A stretch of DNA of 7,442 nucleotides. It comes from Clostridia bacterium. Its GTDB lineage: Bacteria; Bacillota_E; SLMV01; PUMD01. The stretch spans positions 1 to 7,442 of the forward strand of contig PWUC01000003.1 of NCBI GenBank assembly GCA_003562655.1, in the 5' to 3' direction. The stretch's first letter is position 1, and each line of letters opens with the position of its first letter. Made by a program: the position numbers and the translations under genes. The notes under the pieces are model-generated. The model ran no database searches, was not told where the DNA came from, and saw only the letters and a list, made by a program, of their open reading frames with translations. Shown in pieces: positions 1-5,484 of this stretch.

Positions 1-1331
1 CCCGTGAGACTGATGACGGAGTGCAGGAGTTCAGGGTGACCGGCGTGCTGCTGGAGACTCTCTGTTCGCAGATGGGCGTAGAGCCCGGCGCTGTCATTGA
101 GCTGACCCTCGCGGCCGGTGACGGGTACGCGGTGAGTGTTCCCAGGGACGTACTGGCTGCTCACACCGTCATATTTGCATACGAGATCGACGGCGAACCA
201 CTCGTAGAAGGCACAGCTCCCCTGCGTGCCTACCTGCCGGGAAGCGAGACCATGTACTGGGCCAGGAACCTGGTGCACATCGAGTTTCACGCCGGATCCC
301 AGGCAGCGCCTACCACGGACGCCATCTTATTCCTCGAGACAATCTTCGCTCACGCCGGGTTGCAACGTTATGGCGATACGGACAGGGCCCTGCGAACCTC
401 GGAGCTGCTCGCATATGCGGGCAGCGGTGATTACGTCTTCATGGGGGCTGCTGACGGCTTCGGAAAGGTCGAACAGCGCGACATATTCGCCCGGGAGTCC
501 ATCGTCACCAGCGGTGATGCCGCACCCGCTTTCCGGGGTCCCGACCTGCCCAGGGGGATGCACGTACGGGACCTGGTGTGGTTGATCGTGGGCGACACCG
601 CCTTCTACTCGGTACGCCTCGGTCCTGAACTATACGACACCGTCACCGTCGGGGACGAGAACGGCGTTTCCCTCGCGCTGCTGGCGGGGGCACTCCAGCT
701 GGCAGAGGCCCAGGCCTACGTCCTGGAGGCTGCAGACGGCTACTCGGTGCAGATCGACGGCAACGCCCTCGGCCTCGGTGTTGTCTACATCCGGGACTCG
801 GGTGAAGTATCCTCTGCTTTCGATGAGCTGCCCAGCAGCACCAGCATCAGGGATCTCCTGAGTATTCGAGTGGCCCGCGACGACGAGGTCGCCGGCGACA
901 CTGGTACCGAACCTGGGCCTGAACCAGTTCATGACCCGTGGATCGATGAGGTCATCACCGTGGCCAGCCCCGATGGTACTGCCCGCGAGTTCACCGTCGG
1001 CCAGCTCCGCGCTATGGATGCGACTACAGAGACGATCACCCCGGAGACCGATGTTGGAGTGCAGGAGTTCGTGGTCACAGGAGTCTTGCTGGAGGTGCTC
1101 TGTACCGAGATCGGTGTCGACGCTGCAGCGGTTACCGAGCTTAACCTCACCGCCGGTGACGGCTACGCGGTCCATGTCCCCGCTTCCGTACTCGGTGATC
1201 ACACCCTGATATTCGCGTACGAGATCGACGGTCAACCGCTGAAGGAGGGTACAGCCCCCCTGCGGGCGTATCTGCCGGGAAGCGAAACCATGTATTGGGC
1301 CAGAAACCTCGTGCACATCGAATTGAAGTAG
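1..1331 (+). CDS. Multidomain protein with tandem oxidoreductase molybdopterin-binding (SUOX-like) domains, 3' part
   Basis: The frame is open to the left edge, so the true start lies outside the window. The GTG at 21 is an internal Val, because the codons before it (ETDDG) match the ETDVG that precedes the second copy of the same domain. About 440 residues are visible. Numbering from that Val, there are four units: A1 (about 1-89), B (about 98-190), C (about 195-285) and A2 (about 310-435). A1 and A2 carry the Oxidored_molyb family pattern: TGVLLE helix, AGDGYAV, FAYEIDG-PL, then APLRAYLPGSETMYWARN. B and C keep only traces (AADGF, AADGY, and the endings HVRDL and SIRDL). An acidic, Pro-rich linker (about 290-305) precedes A2. 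The Cys that binds molybdenum in true sulfite oxidases is not at its expected place; the only Cys in A1 and A2 sits in the LLE-x-LC helix. This is therefore probably a structural or binding use of the fold rather than a Moco enzyme. Such proteins are often exported, but the N-terminus is not visible. No C-terminal anchor is seen; the protein ends right after A2. Confidence 0.8.
   Translation, partial: RETDDGVQEFRVTGVLLETLCSQMGVEPGAVIELTLAAGDGYAVSVPRDVLAAHTVIFAYEIDGEPLVEGTAPLRAYLPGSETMYWARNLVHIEFHAGSQAAPTTDAILFLETIFAHAGLQRYGDTDRALRTSELLAYAGSGDYVFMGAADGFGKVEQRDIFARESIVTSGDAAPAFRGPDLPRGMHVRDLVWLIVGDTAFYSVRLGPELYDTVTVGDENGVSLALLAGALQLAEAQAYVLEAADGYSVQIDGNALGLGVVYIRDSGEVSSAFDELPSSTSIRDLLSIRVARDDEVAGDTGTEPGPEPVHDPWIDEVITVASPDGTAREFTVGQLRAMDATTETITPETDVGVQEFVVTGVLLEVLCTEIGVDAAAVTELNLTAGDGYAVHVPASVLGDHTLIFAYEIDGQPLKEGTAPLRAYLPGSETMYWARNLVHIELK
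18..287 (+). repeat. Domain repeat copy A1 (90 codons)
   Basis: First copy of a 90-codon coding repeat that pairs without gaps with 1056-1325. By eye, 70 of 90 residues are identical. From the IFAYEIDG segment to the end, 36 of 38 match before the last residue. The copies are 1038 bases (346 codons) apart, in frame. Confidence 0.85.
1056..1325 (+). repeat. Domain repeat copy A2 (90 codons)
   Basis: Second copy of the repeat at 18-287. It ends two codons before the stop of the gene. Differences cluster in the N-terminal half of the domain, while the segment with YLPGSETMYWARN is unchanged. Confidence 0.85.
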
Positions 1332-1393
1332 GCGAGGAAGCGCAAGTAAGAGGAATACTACAGGCATACAGCCACATACCCGGCTGCCCCGAG

Positions 1394-1406
1394 CCACGCG
1401 CCGTGG
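1394..1406. other. Small hairpin, first of a pair
   Basis: CCACG-CGC-CGTGG is a perfect five-base stem with a three-base loop, 63 bases after the upstream stop codon. It lies six bases before the larger hairpin at 1413-1441. On its own it could be chance in GC-rich DNA. Confidence 0.35.
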
Positions 1407-1412
1407 GTGCCC

Positions 1413-1441
1413 GTGACTCAGGTTGTCCGGGGCTGAGTCAC
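1413..1441 (+). terminator. Probable rho-independent terminator after the repeat protein gene
   Basis: The perfect nine-base inverted repeat GTGACTCAG / CTGAGTCAC has an 11-base loop and is followed by the T-rich stretch TTCTCTTTG (1442-1450). It sits about 80 bases after the stop at 1331 and well before the next gene, where a terminator is expected. The T tract is interrupted by two C's and the loop is long. A symmetric protein-binding operator for the downstream hydrolase gene is the main alternative. Confidence 0.5.
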
Positions 1442-1556
1442 TTCTCTTTGACTGCAGACGCCGAGGTCCCACTATCACGACAGCCCTGGAGGTTGGAGGA
1501 ATGGGCGTTCACTTCGGTGAAGTCAGTCCTCAGCCGCGGCGCGGCTATTCACCTGC

Positions 1557-1562
1557 GGGAGG
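1557..1562 (+). promoter_or_regulatory. Ribosome binding site that selects the ATG at 1572
   Basis: GGGAGG lies nine bases before the ATG at 1572 but directly touches the ATG at 1563. Normal Shine-Dalgarno spacing therefore favours the second ATG, giving a protein that begins MRIQEL. Confidence 0.65.
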
Positions 1563-1571
1563 ATGAGAGGG

Positions 1572-2402
1572 ATGAGGATTCAGGAGCTGACCCCCGGAGT
1601 ATACGCGGTCCTCGCCGACATTGGTCATCCACAGGGAGACAGTAACTTCGGCCTGGTGATGGGGGAAAACGAGGCGGTGCTGATCGACTGTGACGTGCGC
1701 CGCCGCGACGATGTGGAGCTCGAGATACGTAAGGTAACCGATGTCCCGATCCGCTACCTCGTCAATACCCACGATAACTACGACCACGCATCGGGAAATG
1801 TCGCCTTCGATCCCAGAGACACTGTGATCCTCGCCAGCGAAGCATGCCGCCATCTCCTCGCGGGAGACCGGGATGGCCATAAGGCCAGGCTGCTCGAGAC
1901 AGATGCCGTCCGTAACGCCGGTGGAAGGGAAGTCCTCGACAGAAGGCTTCTGCCGGACATCACCGTTGCCGGAACGCTCAATCTTCACGTCGGTGGTCGG
2001 GTGTTGGAGCTGATCACCGTCGGGCACGCTCATACCCCCGGCGACCTGGTGGTTTACCTGCCCGAAGAGGGGATTCTCTTCGCCGGAGACGTTCTTTTCG
2101 AGAGCTGTCACCCCGTCACTCGCAACGCAGACATAGGCAACTGGCTTCAGGTTCTGTCGGACCTGAAGAAGAGACCCATAGCCCTCACGGTCCCAGGACA
2201 CGGGAGAATCCGGGTAGAATACGAAAACATCGAGAGCCTCGGCGACTACTTCCAAACCCTGCTGTCGGGGGTCGAAGAGTTAAAAGAGGCTGGTGCATCC
2301 CTGCCCGAGGTGCAGGAGAAGCTCTCCCTCGCCGACTACGATGACTGGGGCAAGGAGAGATGGCTTCCCTCCACCATCGAGAAGGTCTACCAGGACGTGT
2401 AG
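1572..2402 (+). CDS. MBL-fold (metallo-beta-lactamase superfamily) metallohydrolase
   Basis: A 276-residue protein with the full order of MBL-fold motifs. An N-terminal beta region (SNFGLV, VLIDCD) comes first, then the first metal motif THDNYDH at 66-72, AHTPGD (His154), FAGD (Asp173) and PGHG (His210). A C-terminal helical tail ends the protein. It most resembles the glyoxalase II / SoxH-like branch of stand-alone cytosolic hydrolases. No signal peptide is seen. The usual HxHxDH motif here reads H-D-N-Y-D-H, so Asn69 replaces the second His ligand while His67, Asp71 and His72 remain. That may weaken or alter one metal site. The ATG at 1563 is an alternative start (279 residues), but ribosome-binding-site spacing favours 1572. 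The gene stands alone on its strand, between a likely terminator upstream and a convergent hairpin downstream. The substrate cannot be told from the sequence; hydrolase assignment is firm, specific activity unknown. Confidence 0.88.
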   Translation: MRIQELTPGVYAVLADIGHPQGDSNFGLVMGENEAVLIDCDVRRRDDVELEIRKVTDVPIRYLVNTHDNYDHASGNVAFDPRDTVILASEACRHLLAGDRDGHKARLLETDAVRNAGGREVLDRRLLPDITVAGTLNLHVGGRVLELITVGHAHTPGDLVVYLPEEGILFAGDVLFESCHPVTRNADIGNWLQVLSDLKKRPIALTVPGHGRIRVEYENIESLGDYFQTLLSGVEELKEAGASLPEVQEKLSLADYDDWGKERWLPSTIEKVYQDV

Positions 2403-2436
2403 TTTCACCACGAAGCTGAGCATCCATCGAGGACGA

Positions 2437-2463
2437 GGCGCGGTGGCCAGGGGCCGCCGCGCC
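2437..2463. terminator. GC-rich hairpin between convergent genes, probable terminator
   Basis: GGCGCGGTGGCC, the loop AGG, then GGCCGCCGCGCC form a 12-base stem with a single G-T pair. It lies 34 bases after the hydrolase stop and 24 bases beyond the stop of the minus-strand peptidase gene. On the plus strand it is followed by TTTG, a short tail. On the minus strand no T run follows. Position and strength suggest it serves one or both converging transcripts. Confidence 0.6.
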
Positions 2464-2487
2464 TTTGCGCCTGGTATCCTCCGCTGC

Positions 2488-3957
2488 TCATTCGGACGTT
2501 ACCGGGTAGATCCCCGGCGGCACATTATCGTACCTGTGGTTGCTCACATCAGCGGGGCTGTACTCAGGGGCATCCACGACGATGATCTCTTCCCCTACCT
2601 CCTCGTAGACAGCCCGGAAGTGTGTCTTGGACTTGGTGACGATGATCTTGAAGTCATCGACGCCGGCACCGTACTGCTCGATGGGATCGGTATCGATCAG
2701 GGATGCCCTGCGGCTGGTCAGCTGCAGCCACACTCCGTCCGCCTGCACGATGGCCGTCGGGCCGTGGGTTGCGCGGCCCCCGCGCCGCATGGGGCCGGTG
2801 GCTATGTAGTGCTTCTCCCCCACCCACAGCACGGTGCCATTAACGGGGACCGGTCCCCCCGCACGCTCGGAGCTGCCGCTTCCGACCATCAGCTCGACCT
2901 CGCTGCCCGCACCGGCCTCCTCGCACACCTTCACCGCCTCCGGATCATACATGAGGGGATGGGCGGCATCCTGGGCTCCCTGCTTGAGGAGTTCCCGCAG
3001 CACGAAGGTCGTATCCTGCATGCGGTCCGCGTGGTCCAGGATCACTATGGGCTTTTCCGCAGTCTTGGCCTTCTCGATGGCCAGGGCCACGCCCTCCTCG
3101 ACGCTGTACAGGTCTCCGTGGCCCCTGGTGAGGGGAACCCGGTTGGCCCAGGCCATGTCCGAGAGGTCCTTGACGATACGCTGGGCCAGCTCCCGGTCGC
3201 CGTCGGTCACCGCGACGGCGGAAACGCCCAGCTGGGGAACATCGGACCAGGCGAACCCGAAGAAGAAGGATACATCAATCACGCCGGGCTTTTCGTCCCA
3301 TTCGAGCACCCGGGCCCGGATCTCGCTGGCCGGGGGCTGGGTGGTGGCGCTGTACAGGCTGGGGACCACCAGGCCGGGCCTGTGCATGGCCGTAACGGGA
3401 TTCGTCTTGCCCGCCAGCACGTCAAGCATCGCCCTCGCGGCACGTACCCCCGTCTCACCCACGTCGATGTGGGGGCTGCACCGGTAGCCGAACATGGCGG
3501 TGGCCTCATCAAGGATCTCGGGGGCCAGGTTGGCGTGAAGGTCCAGGGTTGCCATGACGGGGATGTCGTAACCCACCACCGCCCGGACGTCGCGAATCAG
3601 GTCCAGCTCGGGATCGGGACGGCTCTCGGTCACCATGGCACCGTGCAGGGACAGAAGCACACCGTCGGGGCCATCGGCGATCTCCTCGAGTCCCTCGCGT
3701 ATCTCTGCCGCATAGGTGTCGTACACGCGGTCGGTCACCGTCGGCCCCACGCCCCCCGACGCGTACACCAGGGGTATGACCTCTACTCCGGCTTCTTCAC
3801 ACTCGATGACGATGCGCCCGATAGCGCTGTTCGGCCGTTCCCTGTTTCTCTCCACCATTTCCTCGCCCCTGGTGGCACCGAACTTGTCGAGGTCGGTCTT
3901 TCCGGGAAGAGATGTCTGCGTCTCGTGGCTCATTCCAGCGATGGCGATTTTCATCAT
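2488..3957 (-). CDS. M81 family metallopeptidase (MlrC / microcystinase C-like)
   Basis: A 489-residue protein, the usual length for the MlrC family, with an N-terminal DUF1485-type domain (about 1-300) and a C-terminal MlrC domain (about 305-480). It starts in family style with KIAIAGMSHET. Other signatures are LHGAM (104-108), DLHAN (139-143) and SPHID-x-GETG (161-170), whose His, Asp and Glu are the likely zinc ligands. The founding member cleaves linearised microcystin peptides; most relatives have unknown substrates and many sit in peptide or amide catabolic clusters. The C-terminal domain opens with ILDHAD then RMQDTT, where I recall relatives having a longer Gly-rich loop (DNPGGG type), so the active-site loop looks shortened. 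AGGAG lies 5 bases before the first ATG and 8 before the second (3954), so either may be used. No signal peptide is seen, so it is probably cytosolic. It follows the two SIS genes after 59 bases on the same strand, probably in one operon. Confidence 0.9.
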   Translation of the reverse strand: MMKIAIAGMSHETQTSLPGKTDLDKFGATRGEEMVERNRERPNSAIGRIVIECEEAGVEVIPLVYASGGVGPTVTDRVYDTYAAEIREGLEEIADGPDGVLLSLHGAMVTESRPDPELDLIRDVRAVVGYDIPVMATLDLHANLAPEILDEATAMFGYRCSPHIDVGETGVRAARAMLDVLAGKTNPVTAMHRPGLVVPSLYSATTQPPASEIRARVLEWDEKPGVIDVSFFFGFAWSDVPQLGVSAVAVTDGDRELAQRIVKDLSDMAWANRVPLTRGHGDLYSVEEGVALAIEKAKTAEKPIVILDHADRMQDTTFVLRELLKQGAQDAAHPLMYDPEAVKVCEEAGAGSEVELMVGSGSSERAGGPVPVNGTVLWVGEKHYIATGPMRRGGRATHGPTAIVQADGVWLQLTSRRASLIDTDPIEQYGAGVDDFKIIVTKSKTHFRAVYEEVGEEIIVVDAPEYSPADVSNHRYDNVPPGIYPVTSE

Positions 3958-4016
3958 CCGTGCTCCTCTCGTCCCGCGGCGGCTTCAACGGCCACAGGGG
4001 CGAACCATGATCCTCA

Positions 4017-4766
4017 TTAAACGTAGGTGAGCAGGTGTCGGTATCTGCAGAGCAGTCTGCGGTTGTGTTCATCGCCTCCCGGCAGGTTGGCGCTCACAAA
4101 CACCGGCGGGCTGCCCCCGTCCTCCTCGGCGAGCCTGTTCACCGCCTCGCACACCACCGCATTCAAGAGAGCGGTGCCCACGACGGTCGACGACGGTCCC
4201 ACCCTCCCGAAGCCTCCCGGAATCTCGACCAGGGCATCGCCCCGCTCGCCGCCGATGTCGATCACCAGGGGGACCACCTCGTACAGCCTCCGACCGCTCG
4301 AGTGTCGTGAAGGCACACAAGAGGAGTAAGGAAGGGACGTAACCGCCGCCACCCTGAGACCGAGATCCCCGCCCCTGACCGCCATATCGATGCCCGCAGG
4401 GTTGCGGCCGGATACGGAGATCACGATGAGGACCTCCCCCGGCCGGGGGTCGGCGGACTCGAACCACGGGGTAGCATATCCCTCGATTCGCTCGGCGGCG
4501 GTGGCAGCATCTATGGGCCGTGCATCCACGCCGAGGCCGGGTACCGAGACGGGGTTGATCAGCACCAGTCCGCCGGTCCGGTAGAACAGCTCGGATGCCA
4601 CGAGGCTCGAATGACCGGCACCGAAGACGAAGATCCTGCGGTCGCCTCTCACGGCCTCGACGATCCAGCGGGTCAGCTCCTCCAGTTCCTCCTCACAGGC
4701 CTCTGCCTGCGTCCTGATGAGGGATGTGACCGAATCCAGGTACCGATGAAAGCTCTCACCAGCCAT
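4017..4766 (-). CDS. SIS-domain sugar isomerase-like protein, UPF0309-type (second of a tandem pair)
   Basis: A 249-residue protein matching the UPF0309-type sugar isomerase (SIS) family along its length. An N-terminal helix (about 5-40) is followed by the sugar-phosphate loop FGAGHSS (48-54), ELFYRTGGL (59-67), the second SIS loop ISVSGRN (116-122), and TSLPYSS with HSSGRRLYEV (about 143-163). GPSSTVVG (190-197) and the signature SANLPGGDEHN (225-235) close the protein. SIS proteins bind phosphorylated sugars as isomerases, amidotransferase lobes or lyases; the reaction here is not known. The start at 4766 is chosen because it overlaps the previous gene's stop by 11 bases and has GAGGAGAGG about ten bases upstream. 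The family homology also begins here, and the 20-codon extension to 4826 is Arg/Ser-rich and lies in the neighbour's coding region. It is a divergent paralogue of the preceding gene and likely translated by coupling to it. Confidence 0.88.
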   Translation of the reverse strand: MAGESFHRYLDSVTSLIRTQAEACEEELEELTRWIVEAVRGDRRIFVFGAGHSSLVASELFYRTGGLVLINPVSVPGLGVDARPIDAATAAERIEGYATPWFESADPRPGEVLIVISVSGRNPAGIDMAVRGGDLGLRVAAVTSLPYSSCVPSRHSSGRRLYEVVPLVIDIGGERGDALVEIPGGFGRVGPSSTVVGTALLNAVVCEAVNRLAEEDGGSPPVFVSANLPGGDEHNRRLLCRYRHLLTYV

Positions 4767-5484
4767 GCTTCTCGTACCTCTCCTCGGAGCCCTGGTTGAA
4801 CTCTTTCGTGTCCGGCCTGTTGACACTGGCGTAGGTCGAGGGCTGAAGCCCCCGGGCCAGCAGTCTCTCTGTCACCTGGGCGGTGAGGGCCCACATGGCG
4901 GTCACGGCTCCTATGCCCGACGCCGGGATCATGTTCTCCGGGATGCCTTCGCCCCCGAGGGCAGCATCACCGTAGGGTGCCTGGTTATCTATCACCTCGT
5001 GGGCGGCCTCGAAGAGGCGCAGTCGAGATGAGTGCCCGGGTTCGAGGCGGGATGAGTACTCGGGAGAAGTCAGCGCCACCGTGAAGACTCCCATGTCCCG
5101 GGCCCTGAGGACCAGCTCCACCACCGCGGCACCTGCCCCTGAAACCGACCCGGCGATCAACACGTCCCCCGGGCGCACCCGGGAGGCGGCCAGGACACAT
5201 CCCACGAGCTGCTCCGGGTCCACTCCACCGTCCTCGCCGCCACGGGAGCGCACCGGGTTGGTGACTTCCAGGTTCCAGCGCAGGGGGCGCCACAGGGCCA
5301 GTCCCCCGGCGCGGTGGACCAGTTCCCGGTCCACCAGGTGCCCGGTGTCGTGAAGGTGAACCGCGCCACCCTCCGCCACCCGGCGCACGATCTCCCCGGC
5401 CACCCGCTCTATGACCGGCATCTCCTCCTTCTCGATGCCCCGGATGACGTCCCGGAATAATTGCAACACCCTGTCACTCAGCAA
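4756..5484 (-). CDS. SIS-domain sugar isomerase-like protein (first of a tandem pair, DTGH variant)
   Basis: A 242-residue paralogue of the next gene. It shares ELVHRAGGL (54-62), RPGDVLI (104-110), SVSG (113-116), TSPEYSS (139-145), GHSS-RLRLFE (150-159) and GDAAL (172-176). The C-terminal signature is altered to SVNRPDTKEFN, and the first phosphate loop reads LHDTGHL (44-50) instead of FGAGHSS, so the Ser after the His is absent. This is either a separate subfamily with different ligand contacts or a non-catalytic partner. Start choice: homology begins at LSDRVLQLF, and the TTG at 5484 has GGAGG with a six-base spacer and overlaps the upstream stop by 11 bases. The GTG at 5469 is a weaker alternative. 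The longer frame to 5619 is only the helicase-nuclease gene read in another frame. The product is probably cytosolic and forms a dimer or a mixed complex with its neighbour; function not established. Confidence 0.82.
   Translation of the reverse strand: MLSDRVLQLFRDVIRGIEKEEMPVIERVAGEIVRRVAEGGAVHLHDTGHLVDRELVHRAGGLALWRPLRWNLEVTNPVRSRGGEDGGVDPEQLVGCVLAASRVRPGDVLIAGSVSGAGAAVVELVLRARDMGVFTVALTSPEYSSRLEPGHSSRLRLFEAAHEVIDNQAPYGDAALGGEGIPENMIPASGIGAVTAMWALTAQVTERLLARGLQPSTYASVNRPDTKEFNQGSEERYEKHGW
4777..4785 (-). promoter_or_regulatory. Ribosome binding site for the second SIS gene
   Basis: Read on the minus strand, GAGGAGAGG lies ten bases before the ATG at 4766, inside the end of the preceding SIS gene. 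With the 11-base gene overlap it supports coupled translation. Confidence 0.55.

Larger units (their letters stand above)
1332..1571. other. Non-coding spacer between the repeat protein and hydrolase genes
   Basis: This 240-base gap holds the two hairpins at 1394-1406 and 1413-1441 and the ribosome binding site at 1557-1562. The plus-strand frame that runs through it (1295-1645) overlaps both neighbours and resembles no family I know, so I treat it as chance. A promoter for the hydrolase gene should lie between the terminator and 1557, but I see no convincing -35/-10 pair. Confidence 0.6.

Noticed and set aside
1448..1476. Possible promoter: TTGACT followed at about 16-17 bases by CACTAT/ACTATC
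   Set aside because: The -35 is good but the -10 matches only about three of six bases, and the TTGACT overlaps the T-rich tail of the hairpin.
630..1478. 282-codon minus-strand open frame
   Set aside because: It is antisense to the repeat protein, whose conserved duplicated domains prove the plus-strand frame.
1545..2255. 236-codon minus-strand open frame
   Set aside because: It is antisense to the MBL hydrolase, which has all the motifs of its family.
2293..4020. 575-codon plus-strand open frame
   Set aside because: It is antisense to the clear M81 peptidase gene, overlaps the hydrolase end, and its translation is Gly/His/Arg-rich with no family resemblance. Long antisense frames are common in GC-rich DNA.
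4767..4826. Upstream extension of the second SIS gene
   Set aside because: The extra 20 codons are basic low-complexity sequence read from the preceding SIS gene in another frame; homology and ribosome-binding-site position favour 4766.
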